Part shown: one piece after another, positions 53,269 through 63,454 of the stretch
How the letters are laid out: every line of letters begins with the position of its first letter
Numbering within the stretch: position 1 is the first letter of the stretch
Translations under genes and position numbers: made by a program
Notes under the pieces: model-generated
Seen by the model: only the letters and a program-made list of their open reading frames with translations
The model's database searches: none
Told to the model about the DNA's origin: nothing
NCBI GenBank assembly: GCA_020349245.1
Contig: CP070764.1
Coordinates: 903,257 to 967,256, forward strand
Direction: 5' to 3'
Source of the DNA: Chloroflexota bacterium
Lineage (GTDB): Bacteria > Chloroflexota > Anaerolineae > Anaerolineales > UBA4823
DNA length: 64,000 bases

Positions 53269-55146
53269 GTGAATCCAACCCGCAACCGTTCCTCAATTAT
53301 TTACCTGCTGTTATTTGTCGCCATTATTGTAATGGTTGTATATCAATTTCAACAGCAGGCTACCACACAAGAAGTCTTGACCATAAACGAGCTGGCTGCT
53401 GCCATTGAACGAGGCGAAGTTAACAAAGTGATTGAAGATGACAATCGTCTCCGCGTAACCTATGCTGACGGCACGGAAAGTGAATCCCAAAAAGAGCCAG
53501 ATGCCACCTTTATTCAACAGCTGAAAGAACTTGGTGTTTCCACTGCAGCCCTCGCCCCAGATAAAATCAAGTTTGAGGTCAAACCCCCCAGTGCTTGGCT
53601 GAGTATCGCTACAGCCCTGGGTTACTTCATTCCATTTATCCTGTTAGCCGGTGTCTTTTGGTTTGTTTTCAGGCAAGCTCAAGGGAGCAACAACGCTGCG
53701 ATGTCGTTTGGCAAATCACGAGCACGGATGTTTTCCGGCGATCACCCGGCTGTTACCTTTGAGGATGTCGCGGGTGTTGAAGAAGCCAAAGAAGAACTCG
53801 CTGAAGTGGTTGAATTCCTGCGAGAACCAGAAAAATTCATCTCACTCGGTGCCCGGATCCCCAAGGGTGTCTTGCTGGTTGGTCCACCAGGAACCGGGAA
53901 AACGCTGCTGGCGAAAGCGGTCTCCGGTGAAGCCGGCGTACCTTTCTTCTCCATCTCTGGGTCTGAATTCGTCGAGATGTTTGTCGGCGTTGGCGCCAGC
54001 CGAGTGCGAGACTTGTTTGAACAGGCCAAACGCCACTCGCCCTGTATTGTCTTTGTTGACGAGATAGATGCTGTCGGACGCCAGCGAGGTGCTGGCTTAG
54101 GCGGCAGTCATGACGAGCGCGAACAAACCCTGAACCAGATGCTGGTTGAGATGGATGGTTTCGACACGGATACCAACGTGATCATCGTCGCGGCCACAAA
54201 CCGGCCAGATATTCTTGATCCTGCACTGCTCCGCCCGGGAAGATTCGACCGGCGGGTTGTCTTGGATCGACCTGACATGCGTGGACGAGAGGCGATTCTC
54301 CGGGTGCATGTAAAAGGAAAACCCCTCTCACCCGAGGTCGATTTGGCAGTCTTAGCTCGCTCGACTCCAGGCTTTGTCGGCGCGGATATCGAGAACCTGG
54401 TCAATGAAGGGGCTATCCTTGCTGCCCGGCGAAATAAGAAAGTCATCGGGCAAAATGATCTTGAAGAAGCCATCGAACGCGTGATCGCCGGACCAGAGCG
54501 TAAGAGTCGCCTGATCAGCGAGGAAGAAAAACGCATTGTCGCATATCACGAAGCTGGTCATGCAGTTGTTGCCAATTCGATCCCAGAAGCCGACCCGGTT
54601 CACAAGGTATCCATCACTTCCCGAGGTATGGCTGGTGGCTACACGATAATGCTTCCCGAAGAAGATCGCACGCTGATGTCTCGCAAGAAGCTGTACGCGG
54701 ATATGGTGGGTTTATTAGGCGGTCGGGCTGCGGAATCCGTGGTATTTGACGATATCACCTCAGGTGCTTCAAACGACCTCGAACGGGTCACCCGCATGGC
54801 ACGCTCAATGGTCACCCGCCTCGGCATGAGTTCAGAGCTGGGACCTATGGTTTACGGCCAGAAAGAAGAGCTGATTTTCCTGGGACGCGAGATTTCAGAG
54901 CAGCGTGATTACTCTGAAGATGTTGCCCAACAGATCGACAAAGAGGTACGCAAACTTGTCAGCGAGGCCTATGAGCATTCCAAGGCAATTGTCATCCAGT
55001 ATCGCGACAAGCTTGATGATGTTGCCCAGAGGTTGCTGGAGGTCGAAACGATCTCTCGCGAAGAATTTGAAGAGATCTTCCCACCCCCGGTACCAAAGAA
55101 CAGCGGTACACCAGTGCCTCAAGCGGCTGTACCCCAAATGGCATAA
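53269..55146 (+). CDS. ftsH: ATP-dependent zinc metalloprotease FtsH
   Basis: 625 residues from a GTG at 53269 with GGAGG 5 nt upstream; the frame continues upstream only through that site. Two membrane helices (about 9-25 and 110-130) flank an outside domain; then an AAA+ module with Walker A GPPGTGKT, Walker [12 protein letters not shown] and the arginine-finger region, and the M41 protease with HEAGH. It degrades membrane and stress-linked proteins. Followed by a very strong terminator. Confidence 0.97.
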   Translation: MNPTRNRSSIIYLLLFVAIIVMVVYQFQQQATTQEVLTINELAAAIERGEVNKVIEDDNRLRVTYADGTESESQKEPDATFIQQLKELGVSTAALAPDKIKFEVKPPSAWLSIATALGYFIPFILLAGVFWFVFRQAQGSNNAAMSFGKSRARMFSGDHPAVTFEDVAGVEEAKEELAEVVEFLREPEKFISLGARIPKGVLLVGPPGTGKTLLAKAVSGEAGVPFFSISGSEFVEMFVGVGASRVRDLFEQAKRHSPCIVFVDEIDAVGRQRGAGLGGSHDEREQTLNQMLVEMDGFDTDTNVIIVAATNRPDILDPALLRPGRFDRRVVLDRPDMRGREAILRVHVKGKPLSPEVDLAVLARSTPGFVGADIENLVNEGAILAARRNKKVIGQNDLEEAIERVIAGPERKSRLISEEEKRIVAYHEAGHAVVANSIPEADPVHKVSITSRGMAGGYTIMLPEEDRTLMSRKKLYADMVGLLGGRAAESVVFDDITSGASNDLERVTRMARSMVTRLGMSSELGPMVYGQKEELIFLGREISEQRDYSEDVAQQIDKEVRKLVSEAYEHSKAIVIQYRDKLDDVAQRLLEVETISREEFEEIFPPPVPKNSGTPVPQAAVPQMA

Positions 55147-55160
55147 GATACAAATTCCAT

Positions 55161-55206
55161 TGGCGTGGAACAAGGTACCTGCAATGTTCCACGCCATATT
55201 TTTTTA
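55161..55206 (+). terminator. Terminator after ftsH
   Basis: A perfect 12-bp stem (55161-55172 with 55185-55196) with a 12-nt loop that itself holds the palindrome AGGTACCT, followed by a run of seven T. Confidence 0.9.
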
Positions 55207-55232
55207 ACCCCCAATCGAAAGCAAGCAAATTG

Positions 55233-56228
55233 ATGGAAAAGAAACGACTACCACCGATCAATAGTGATATCTTTTTCTACCCACAAGAACAACCTGGCTA
55301 TTTACGCATCACTGGTCCTGACAGGCAAGCATTTCTCCAGCGGCAGACCACAAATGATATCGACCGTTTGTCAGCGGAGAAAGCACTGGTTACCGTACTG
55401 ACCTCCCCGACCGGTCGTATTCTTGATGTGCTCAGCGTGATCGAGGATGATGAGGTGCTATACGTGCTCACGCTACCGCAGCAAGGAGAAAACACGTACA
55501 GCTTCTTACGCAGCCGCATCTTTTTCAAGGATAAAGTCAGCATATCTGAGATCAGTCAGGAAATCTGCCAAGTCGATCTATTAGGCCCAGGAGTCGGAAT
55601 TTTCCTGCAGGAATTGGGGGCTACTCAGCCTGTTCTGGAGAAAGGAGCTTTTCCTTTCCAGATTGCCGGGAACTCTGTGTGGGTACTGAAATATGAAAGC
55701 CTTGGCAACCGGTTGCTTGTTGGGCGGGAAATGTGGCCAGCCGTGCTGACTGAACTACAGGAAAAAGGTGCAAAAGCGTTATCAACAGAAAGCTACCAGG
55801 TTATGCGCGTCGAATCAGGGCTTCCAGCCCCTGGGCATGAGCTATCTGAAGATTATTCACCTCTGGAGACAGGACTCCAGTGGGCTGTCGCGGAGAATAA
55901 AGGTTGTTATACGGGACAGGAAGTGCTCGCCAGGCAGATCAATTACGATAAGATCACCCGCAGTCTTGTGGGACTGCTGATGGAAGAAGTACCGAGTATC
56001 GGCGACCAAGTATATATACCGGATAGCAACCAGCCTCAAGGGCAAATCACCTCAATTGCCGAGTCCCGACGCTTTGGGCCCATTGCACTGGCAGTAATCA
56101 AACGACCCCATCACTTACCAGGCAATAATCTCATCATTCAAAGCGGTGACAAGAATGTGTCTTCCCAGACGGTTGCCCTTCCATTTCAAGAATCTGTATT
56201 CCCCCTTGAACAATCAAGCTCTAGGTAA
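55233..56228 (+). CDS. ygfZ: YgfZ/GcvT-type folate-binding protein
   Basis: 331 residues from the ATG at 55233. It has the glycine-cleavage T fold and the YgfZ hallmark KGCYTGQEVLARQ. YgfZ proteins use folate to help repair or assemble certain iron-sulfur enzymes. That would suit a cell with PFOR. No other Fe-S assembly gene is here. It lies 26 bp after the ftsH terminator without a clear promoter. Confidence 0.87.
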   Translation: MEKKRLPPINSDIFFYPQEQPGYLRITGPDRQAFLQRQTTNDIDRLSAEKALVTVLTSPTGRILDVLSVIEDDEVLYVLTLPQQGENTYSFLRSRIFFKDKVSISEISQEICQVDLLGPGVGIFLQELGATQPVLEKGAFPFQIAGNSVWVLKYESLGNRLLVGREMWPAVLTELQEKGAKALSTESYQVMRVESGLPAPGHELSEDYSPLETGLQWAVAENKGCYTGQEVLARQINYDKITRSLVGLLMEEVPSIGDQVYIPDSNQPQGQITSIAESRRFGPIALAVIKRPHHLPGNNLIIQSGDKNVSSQTVALPFQESVFPLEQSSSR

Positions 56229-56340
56229 ATTCAGAAATTGAGTTAATCCATTAAGTAGGGTAAAAATTCGAATATAAGGCAACAAAAAACTGCGTCTTGT
56301 TCGTTCCAAGCTTTCGAAATTGCTGATTAAAATTGAGTTA

Positions 56341-56973
56341 TCAAACTCCGATCAAGATAGCACGTGCAGGTGCGCCATCGGATTGGGCAAGTTTCAACGG
56401 CAGGCAATAAAGGGTATATCTCCCTTGAGTCACTTCAGAGAGATTTAGCCCTTCAACAATTACGACACTTGCCTCTAAAAATTTTTCATGAGTGGGCTTG
56501 CTTTGTTTGAAGGGTGCCACGGAAAGATAATCCACGCCGACCAGCTTCACCCCGCGCTTGACCAGGTATTCGGCGCCATCCTCACTGATACCAACGAAAT
56601 CATCCCGAAAATCCTGTTCAGACTGTCCCCAGAAATCTGAATTCCTGGTCTTAAATAGCACCCGCCGAGTTCGGGGAGGGATATGCGCAGATTCTAAGAC
56701 CTCTGCAGTGATTACATCCACATCTGGTAGGTGAAGAACATATGCCCGCCCGGTGAGGAGATCCAAATTGATCTGATCGACACTGATACCTTCTTTGAGA
56801 AAATGGTATGGAGCATCAACATGCGTTCCAGTATGGACACCCATATCAACACGTGACACATTTGCGTTAGACCCATCCTCGATTTTTTCTACTCGCTCGA
56901 GGACAACCCCCGGATCTCCTGGCCAGGTTGGTAATTCAGGGGAGATGGTCACCGTAATATCATATGTGCGCAT
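56341..56973 (-). CDS. Cyclase-family (kynurenine formamidase-like) hydrolase
   Basis: 211 residues from the ATG at 56973. The family metal motif HTGTHVDAPYHF is intact, with VGVDYLSVAP and EGLNLSEV further on. Members hydrolyse N-formylkynurenine, isatin or other amides with a metal ion. No other kynurenine gene is near, so the substrate is open. Its own promoter lies upstream. The 3' end faces ygfZ across about 110 bp without an obvious terminator. Confidence 0.87.
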   Translation of the reverse strand: MRTYDITVTISPELPTWPGDPGVVLERVEKIEDGSNANVSRVDMGVHTGTHVDAPYHFLKEGISVDQINLDLLTGRAYVLHLPDVDVITAEVLESAHIPPRTRRVLFKTRNSDFWGQSEQDFRDDFVGISEDGAEYLVKRGVKLVGVDYLSVAPFKQSKPTHEKFLEASVVIVEGLNLSEVTQGRYTLYCLPLKLAQSDGAPARAILIGV

Positions 56974-57021
56974 TGTCAATCTCCAATTGATCGCAACTAT
57001 CGAGGTGAAGCCTTTATAAAA

Positions 57022-57050
57022 AGTATATATTAGGGTATGTGAAAATGCAA
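57022..57050 (-). promoter_or_regulatory. Promoter of the cyclase-family gene
   Basis: On the - strand TTGCAT (57050-57045), a 17-nt spacer and TATACT (57027-57022). The same -35 sequence (TTGCAT) occurs in the efp promoter. Confidence 0.65.
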
Positions 57051-57059
57051 CAATAACAG

Positions 57060-57301
57060 GATTTCATATCACAAAATAAAATTTTGCCTGTGATTTTCAA
57101 GTTCAAGTCAGGATGATTCCTTCAGAGATTCAATTATTTCGAGGGGTTTTCGATCAATCCAACTATTGATCTCCGAGCCTAATCCCCCCAATACGAAAAT
57201 CAGTCGCTGGAGAGACCGCTGAACTCAAAATTCCTGGGAAAATATTTCCCCAGGAACCCATTCCTGATATTAATAAAGGCGTACTTTTTCTGAAATATCT
57301 C
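57060..57301. other. Gene-free stretch
   Basis: About 240 bp between the cyclase promoter and the 3' end of the menC-like gene. I see no gene, strong hairpin or promoter in it. Confidence 0.5.
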
Positions 57302-58408
57302 TCAGGCAAGCGTGATTTTGTTAATAACAAATCGCTCGAGTGCCTGAAAATCTATGGAAATCCCGATCCCTGGTGAATCAGGAACGGAGATAGTACTATC
57401 AGCATTGAGGACAAATCGTTCTTGGGTGATATCTTGTTCATAATATCGATCAGTGGCAGAGATATCACCGGGAAAAGCAAATCCTGGCAGGCTGGCAAGA
57501 GCCAGGTTCGCAGCCCTGCCGACCCCTGTTTCGAGCATTCCCCCACACCAGACGGGTATATTTTGTCCATAGCAAAGATCGTGGATCCTTATCGCCCTGC
57601 TGATACCACCAACGCGGCCGGGTTTGATATTGATCACGCGACAGGCATCCATCTCGAGGGCCTGCCGGGCGTGCCGCGGTGTGACAATCGATTCATCCAG
57701 GCAAATGGCTGTTTTAAATTTCGCCTGCAGCTGTCGGTGGTCCCAGAGATCATCCTCAGCCAACGGCTGTTCTATCATCAACAATTCCAATTCATCCAGC
57801 GGCTGCAGCTCTAGGGCAGATTCCAAATCATACGCCGAATTAGCATCCACCTGCAACTTGAGCTCCGGGTAAGCTTTACGCACGAGGGATACATCGTAAA
57901 TATCCCGACCTGGTTTTATCTTGAGTTTTACCCGCTGATAGCCTTGCTGCTGGTAATCTTCAACCACTTCCAGTAAGCTTTGTGGATTCGCTTGAATGCC
58001 GACTGATACGCCAACTGGAACGCGATCCTTCTGCCCATCGATCAAATCCCGGAGGCTTTTACCTTCAAATTTTCCGAGCATGTCCCAAAAGGCCATCTCC
58101 AGACCTGCTTTGGCCATCTGGTGTCCACGTACGTGGCTCATCCGATTTTGGAGATCAGCCGCGTCACCAAGATCAGCGTTTAATATTATCGGGATTAGAA
58201 ATTCAAGCAAAATATACCAGGAAGTCCCGGATGTTTCATATGAATAGCCAGGATCACGGTCAGCGACACACTCACCATAACCCATAACACCTTCAGACAC
58301 AGCCTCTACCAGGATGCATTCTCTATCAATGGTCCTTCCGAAAGATGTCTCAAACGGGTTTTTGAGCGGCATCCTGAGATGGTACAAGGAAATCTGAGTA
58401 ATAATCAT
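57302..58408 (-). CDS. o-Succinylbenzoate synthase / N-succinylamino-acid racemase
   Basis: 368 residues of the enolase superfamily, MenC/NSAR branch. The catalytic lysines are Lys163/Lys165 (KLKIKPGRD) and Lys262 (NIKPGRVGG); the metal ligands Asp188 (QVDAN), Glu213 (IEQPL) and Asp238 (LDESI). This branch catalyses o-succinylbenzoate synthesis, N-succinylamino-acid racemisation or both. No other menaquinone gene is present; the upstream GNAT gene, 11 nt away, instead suggests the racemase role. It ends an operon with the epimerase. Confidence 0.88.
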   Translation of the reverse strand: MIITQISLYHLRMPLKNPFETSFGRTIDRECILVEAVSEGVMGYGECVADRDPGYSYETSGTSWYILLEFLIPIILNADLGDAADLQNRMSHVRGHQMAKAGLEMAFWDMLGKFEGKSLRDLIDGQKDRVPVGVSVGIQANPQSLLEVVEDYQQQGYQRVKLKIKPGRDIYDVSLVRKAYPELKLQVDANSAYDLESALELQPLDELELLMIEQPLAEDDLWDHRQLQAKFKTAICLDESIVTPRHARQALEMDACRVINIKPGRVGGISRAIRIHDLCYGQNIPVWCGGMLETGVGRAANLALASLPGFAFPGDISATDRYYEQDITQERFVLNADSTISVPDSPGIGISIDFQALERFVINKITLA

Positions 58409-58419
58409 GAATTATGTTC

Positions 58420-59328
58420 CTATAAGGTGCCTTCACCATAAGTTAATACGTAATAACTGCGTGGAGTCTCTCCCTGCATACGTACAAAATCTGTCACCAA
58501 GTAGCCCGCATTGAATAGACCCTCAAAAATTACGCGTGAAGTCTGTCGCCACTCCTTGGCCAGCTCAAGATCTCCTTCTTTTAATGCCAGAAAATCTGCC
58601 GGGATCTCTACTAATAATAACTTCGGATTTTCACCTTCCGAATTTGTATATATACCCGGATCGCTCCCAGAAGGTTTTGGCCAGCCGAAACGATTAAATT
58701 TCACTGGATTGACAACAACCGCTTGGGCTGCAGCAAAGTGTTCATAATCCAATTTGGTCCGTATCGTTTTACTCAATCGTCTCTTGACCCTTTGTGTATT
58801 CACCCACCAGTCAACCTCAAACCGGTCTGAAGGGAGGCCAACGTTCAATCCATCCCGCATTTCACCATAAAACTTGCGCAGATAGGTATTACAAACTGCA
58901 CCCAAACGTGCTACATTCAAATACGCATTCCGGCTTAACAATGGATCGTATGTCCAGGATATGCGATCTATCCCCTGGTGGCGGACCATCTGCCATTGGG
59001 CACGTTTCAGAGCAAAACCTATGCCTTGGCCTCGAAAATCCGGGTGAACTGCCAGCATGTGGGAACAATGCTTCGGGCGGGGACCATCCGGAGTTTGATA
59101 AAAGCCTGGGAAGCCAAACACAAAGCCTACCATTCGCTGGTTTATGTCTGCAGATTTTTCAATTACATACGCCCCAAGAACAAGTCCGCCGTTATGGACA
59201 GCTGTAATAAGCAAATGCGCAGGAACTACATCCATATCGCTGCCAGGCCAGACAATTCGCTGTAATTCCTCGACCATCAACAAATCGTCAATGGTCTCCG
59301 TAAACCGTATTTCCCAATTCCTTTGCAT
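58420..59328 (-). CDS. Large GNAT-family acyltransferase (COG3375 type)
   Basis: About 302 residues from the ATG at 59328. The N-terminal GNAT half is seen in VEELQRIVWPGSDMDVVPAH and AVHPDFRGQGIGFALKRAQW (acyl-CoA loop RGQGIG). The C-terminal half is long and typical of the COG3375 group. In Geobacillus a GNAT protein beside the NSAR enzyme succinylates D-amino acids; the position here, directly before the NSAR-like gene, suggests the same. This is inference from context. Confidence 0.82.
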   Translation of the reverse strand: MQRNWEIRFTETIDDLLMVEELQRIVWPGSDMDVVPAHLLITAVHNGGLVLGAYVIEKSADINQRMVGFVFGFPGFYQTPDGPRPKHCSHMLAVHPDFRGQGIGFALKRAQWQMVRHQGIDRISWTYDPLLSRNAYLNVARLGAVCNTYLRKFYGEMRDGLNVGLPSDRFEVDWWVNTQRVKRRLSKTIRTKLDYEHFAAAQAVVVNPVKFNRFGWPKPSGSDPGIYTNSEGENPKLLLVEIPADFLALKEGDLELAKEWRQTSRVIFEGLFNAGYLVTDFVRMQGETPRSYYVLTYGEGTL

Positions 59329-59359
59329 TTCACGCCTCAAAAAATAATTGCGATAATCA

Positions 59360-60307
59360 TTAACTTCGACGACGTTGGAAGGCTGCTCGCCACATTTCCC
59401 TGCGCCAATCCCGACCTGATAAATATGCCAATCTTTGAGACAAACGGGACGGCATCAGGTTAAAAAATCGTGGGATTGTATCGAGATTACTGGCCCTATT
59501 TGTCGCCAGGTAATCCAACCAATAGACTGAGATCGGAGTCGCAGGGAAAAGGTTTTCCAAAAATACTGTCAGCGCCCGTAAATAAGGCTGCCGCAGGTGA
59601 ACCAACCTGCGCTGAACATCCAAAGTGTCGATCAGGATTTGGATAACCTGGTTGAAGGTCAAGAATTCTGGACCGCCAATCTCATAGAGTTGATTAGACG
59701 TTCGCGGGTCATCCAACGCCCAAACCAGGCACGTAGCCAAATCCTCGACCCATAAGGGTTGTAACAACGTCTCGCCATCTCCAGGTACAAAAAAAAATCG
59801 GGGGATGCTGGCAATCAGCTTCGCCAATCCAGTTGTGAAGCCATCGTTGTTGCCATAAACAATCGCGGTTCTCATAATCGTGAAATCAATTCCACTTCTG
59901 CGGATGTATTCCTCAGCAATAGCTTTCGCTTTAAGCACCGGATACGCGGATGCGCGATCAGCTCCCAGGTGGCTCACAAAGAACAGGTGATTTACTCTGG
60001 CATCAGCCGCAGCAGCAACAACGTTTTGGGTGCCCTGGATATCAATTTCCATCAAGCTGGCGTAAACCCCGCGCCATTCAGCACCAGCTAGGTGGTAAAC
60101 CACATCCACTCCCACCATGGCCGCCCGTAGACTACGCGGATCATTCAAACCGCTGATAGCAACTTCAACTGGCAGACTGATAGGCAGATTGGGTGAGCTG
60201 GAGGAAGGCCGGATCAGAATCCGCACACGATGACCCGCATCTGCCAGATGGCGGACAAGGGCCTGCCCAATGAATCCCGTTCCTCCGGTGACCAGTATTG
60301 TGCTCAT
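59360..60307 (-). CDS. NAD(P)-dependent epimerase/NDUFA9-like protein
   Basis: 315 residues of the extended SDR superfamily. The NAD(P) motif TGGTGFIG opens the protein. The catalytic YxxxK motif is replaced: after FFVSHLGADRASAYPVLKAK a Tyr and Lys are spaced Y-P-V-L-K, which fits it. It resembles NDUFA9-type (complex I accessory) proteins as well as sugar epimerases. It begins the operon that carries the GNAT and NSAR-like genes; an extended -10 lies upstream. Confidence 0.82.
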   Translation of the reverse strand: MSTILVTGGTGFIGQALVRHLADAGHRVRILIRPSSSSPNLPISLPVEVAISGLNDPRSLRAAMVGVDVVYHLAGAEWRGVYASLMEIDIQGTQNVVAAAADARVNHLFFVSHLGADRASAYPVLKAKAIAEEYIRRSGIDFTIMRTAIVYGNNDGFTTGLAKLIASIPRFFFVPGDGETLLQPLWVEDLATCLVWALDDPRTSNQLYEIGGPEFLTFNQVIQILIDTLDVQRRLVHLRQPYLRALTVFLENLFPATPISVYWLDYLATNRASNLDTIPRFFNLMPSRLSQRLAYLSGRDWRREMWRAAFQRRRS

Positions 60308-60373
60308 GATACCGACAAGTAAATTGCACTGATGCCAGGTTAATTTGGTCCTTTGCCAAGACGAGCTTTTCGG

Positions 60374-60382
60374 ATTATAGCA
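60374..60382 (-). promoter_or_regulatory. Extended -10 element of the epimerase operon
   Basis: On the - strand TGCTATAAT, an extended -10. It lies 66 bp before the ATG at 60307. No clear -35 is present. It has the same TGC-TATA pattern as the MutL-like operon promoter. Confidence 0.5.
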
Positions 60383-60965
60383 TGGTAGAGGATATTAAAT
60401 TAAATGCGGGCTGCTGCTAACTGGTCAATTGGAGAGAAGCCAGAATTATTTAGTTCGTGATCATTAAAGTTTTAGCTAGTTCTTGATAAGAAACGAATTC
60501 TCCCCCATTTTCTAATGTCAAAACGAAGATATTTATTATTTGAGCAATATCTTATTGATACTATTTCGCTAAGCGTTGGAGACAAAATATCCTTGATTGA
60601 TTTCACATCACCCGAAAATCCCAGATAGCCGGATTATTACGAGCTGATCATATGTAATAACGCTCTTCACAAAATAATGAACCTGGAAGAGAGCGAGCCT
60701 GACTGAATAACCAACCTTCAATCAGGAAGAATTAAACCCAATTTCTCTAACCTTGATCGACTTAAACCAGATCTCAATCTACATCCATATATGACCACCC
60801 GCGCTAATTTGACCCATCAATCCACGAGCCGGGTTGATTTTTGCAGGAATTATTGCCAGAAGGATTAATGATGAGGGCTGGTTTCAGCGATTTCGATCAG
60901 AAATCCCAAGTTTACTCATATACCTGACTGATTCAAATTTCCTTGTCAGAGTCTTTGCTGATTAC
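60383..60965. other. Gene-free region of about 580 bp
   Basis: I see no gene. It is A/T-rich, with stop codons in all frames, no ribosome binding sites and no strong hairpin. Confidence 0.5.
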
Positions 60966-61604
60966 CTAGGGTAATCTTCCGAGTACTTTTTCCATTAATT
61001 CTTTCGCTACCAGGAATTCCCGATCGGAATCACCGGTTGCTAAGTCAATGCTTACCTCGTAATTCCGGATCAACGTGGACAAATCCATCACAGGGAATGG
61101 CCGGAGGGAACGCTCCCCAATGCCACTCACTTCTTCATAGTTGTTGATATCCAGCTCCATTTGAAAGGAAGCTGCAGCTTCAGCCGCCCCGTCATACTCA
61201 ACAACAATGATGGTTAATTGATCAAGATCATCAGATGCATAAGTGCAACTGAAAATGGGAGGGAAGATTTCCCTCATGGGCTCTCCAACCGGTTTTCCAA
61301 GCGCTGTTTCTGCTTCATCTCGCGGCAAAAGCTGGCACGCATCTATAGCTGCACCTTGCCCTTGGTCTTCTGTTGGTTCGATATCCGGAGATGAAGGGAT
61401 GACGTCGGTCGCAAGAATTGGCGAGGTTGGAACAGCGGCTTCGGTGGGATTGGACACTTGGGAAGTTGGTTCAGCTTCAGTCTCAGCTGCCATTACAGTT
61501 GGGCTTACTTCTGGAGAGGTTGATTGGTTGTTCTCCCCACCACAGCCTGCCAGCATGATTGAAATAACTAAAGTTGCAATCAATGGGAAAATCTTTAAAA
61601 TCAT
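60966..61604 (-). CDS. Lipoprotein of unknown function
   Basis: 212 residues from the ATG at 61604 (a GTG at 61631 is in frame and adds nine residues). Signal MILKIFPLIATLVISIMLAG ends in a lipobox LAGC. A Thr/Ser/Pro/Glu-rich linker runs to about residue 85. The folded part (about 90-205) has CQLLPRDEAETALGKPVGEP and FSCTYASDDLDQLTIIVVEY, which resembles DUF3558-type lipoproteins with two Cys that could form a disulfide. It stands alone. Confidence 0.72.
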   Translation of the reverse strand: MILKIFPLIATLVISIMLAGCGGENNQSTSPEVSPTVMAAETEAEPTSQVSNPTEAAVPTSPILATDVIPSSPDIEPTEDQGQGAAIDACQLLPRDEAETALGKPVGEPMREIFPPIFSCTYASDDLDQLTIIVVEYDGAAEAAASFQMELDINNYEEVSGIGERSLRPFPVMDLSTLIRNYEVSIDLATGDSDREFLVAKELMEKVLGRLP

Positions 61605-61788
61605 CTGCCGTATGTTGTTGTTTATCAGCACGTCTTTGGATCATCCTTTCGAATATTTATGATTTGTCCAATAATGGTAATAAATTGGATTCAGAAATAA
61701 TTAATAAAATCATTGATTGTATATATCTCCAAATTTAACAGAACGGGCTTTATCATACTTAATATCTGATTTGGGATTTATATGTAAC

Positions 61789-63312
61789 TTAGTGGATGAC
61801 GAGTGGAAGATTTAGGCGATATCCTAAGCTGATCTGTACCGCTTGACCCTGGATGTCAACACTGGGGATTGCATTCGCAGGTAAATCCCATATAAGCCAA
61901 TATGCATAACGGGAATTATCAATTGGGCCACCAATAATCGTGTTAGAACTGAATTTGCTATTGCCAAGATCGCCCGTGCCAGTCACAATTACAGCCAGGT
62001 CCTGGTAATTTCCAGTTCCCCATTCTGTTCGCTGCAACCTGACGGTACCAGCCTGGGTACTGTTGACATAGGCGAAAAAACTCAGGCTGGAGATTGAATT
62101 ACCATCGGGTAAATTCAACGGAGTCAGGTACCAGCCATTTGCTGTGCCACCCCCAGGGCCTTGTGAATGGAATAGATGGCGACCGTGGTTTTGAAAATCA
62201 TAGCCATCCTCGAAACTCCGAAAGCCGGCTGCAGGTACCGAGTTAAGATGACCAGATGTTGGAGGTACTTCATATTCGATTTCAACGTCTTGCAACTCGA
62301 CTACGCCATTGAACGGATTAGTAGCTGCAGGTATATCCAATACAACCCAATATGCGTATTGGGAATTATCAATCAACGGTGAATTTATGGTGGTATCGAT
62401 TGTTGACGAGCTAAAATCCCCGACTCCTGCAAGTGAGGTCGCAACAGCCATATCCTGATATGTGTCATAACCAAGTCGAGTCCGTTGCAGGTGGACTGCA
62501 GCTTCAACGGTGGCATCGATTCTGCGCCAATAGAAGGTCATTTTCTTTACAACTGCGCCATCTGGAAAGTATACTGGGGCTAAATACCAGCCATTCGTTT
62601 GACTAGATCCTGGTCCCCAATTGTGCCACATGCGGTCTCCAATAAAAAATTCGTAGCCATCTTCAAAGGGTGAAAATGCTGCCGGGGGGATATTTATTTT
62701 CCCTGGGGATACTGCCTGCTCTGGAAGTGTGTATTCCAGCGCTACACCGTGACCCCAAACCTGGCCTCCCATGGGCAGCTCGAGCGAGATGAAGTAAAAA
62801 TATTGCGAGTTATCAAATACTGGCACAGGAGAGAAGCTAGAAGTCGAGGTATCCCCCAAGCTGGGTGGAAATAAGTCGGTCGAGCTCAGCCCTCCCAGGA
62901 TGATCGAACCAAGTTGGTAATGGGTTGCGCGGTTTAGTCTGGCAAATGCCGTGCCTGCCCCGGGATCTTTAAAATAAAAGGTCATTTTCGTAATCACAGC
63001 TCCTTGGGGAAGCTGCACTGGGGCTAAAAAGACTCCGGGGTCTGAATCACTTGGGTTATCATAATATTTCAGATACCGTCCGTGGTTCTCATAATTGTAA
63101 AAACCCCTCATTGGAGTGAAAGAGCTAGCAGGAATGGATAGATGGTGCACCAGGTATTCCCCACTCTGCTGATTATTCTCGTGGGAATTAAATAAAACAA
63201 GCGCAGAGTTGTAATTGTCAACTGCATGCTGCGCCAATGAGCTCTCGGTAAAGATCGGTCTTAGGAATACAATCTGCAAGCAAAGTGTAATGAGTAAAGA
63301 AAGTGATTTCAT
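61789..63312 (-). CDS. Secreted protein made of three beta repeats
   Basis: 507 residues from the ATG at 63312, set by GGAGGTGATT just upstream. A signal peptide (MKSLSLLITLCLQIVFL) precedes three repeats of about 150 residues: near 66 (SFTPMRGFYNYENHGRYLKY), near 218 (AFSPFEDGYEFFIGDRMWHN) and near 365 (GFRSFEDGYDFQNHGRHLFH). Each repeat continues with NGWYLxP, L/F-P-D/Q-G and a late I/L-DNSxYxYW(L/F) strand. The protein should be outside the cell or on its surface. No family recognised; a binding role is likely. Confidence 0.7.
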   Translation of the reverse strand: MKSLSLLITLCLQIVFLRPIFTESSLAQHAVDNYNSALVLFNSHENNQQSGEYLVHHLSIPASSFTPMRGFYNYENHGRYLKYYDNPSDSDPGVFLAPVQLPQGAVITKMTFYFKDPGAGTAFARLNRATHYQLGSIILGGLSSTDLFPPSLGDTSTSSFSPVPVFDNSQYFYFISLELPMGGQVWGHGVALEYTLPEQAVSPGKINIPPAAFSPFEDGYEFFIGDRMWHNWGPGSSQTNGWYLAPVYFPDGAVVKKMTFYWRRIDATVEAAVHLQRTRLGYDTYQDMAVATSLAGVGDFSSSTIDTTINSPLIDNSQYAYWVVLDIPAATNPFNGVVELQDVEIEYEVPPTSGHLNSVPAAGFRSFEDGYDFQNHGRHLFHSQGPGGGTANGWYLTPLNLPDGNSISSLSFFAYVNSTQAGTVRLQRTEWGTGNYQDLAVIVTGTGDLGNSKFSSNTIIGGPIDNSRYAYWLIWDLPANAIPSVDIQGQAVQISLGYRLNLPLVIH

Positions 63313-63454
63313 AATCACCTCCATAAACCGAAAAATATTATATTGTTACTCAATTATATCTCAATAGTCGAATAAAAGTTGACGGGACTTTTTGGCAGAA
63401 ATTCCGCTGAATTTGTATTTTCATCGGACAAGAACTCAATCGTCTTTAAATAAG

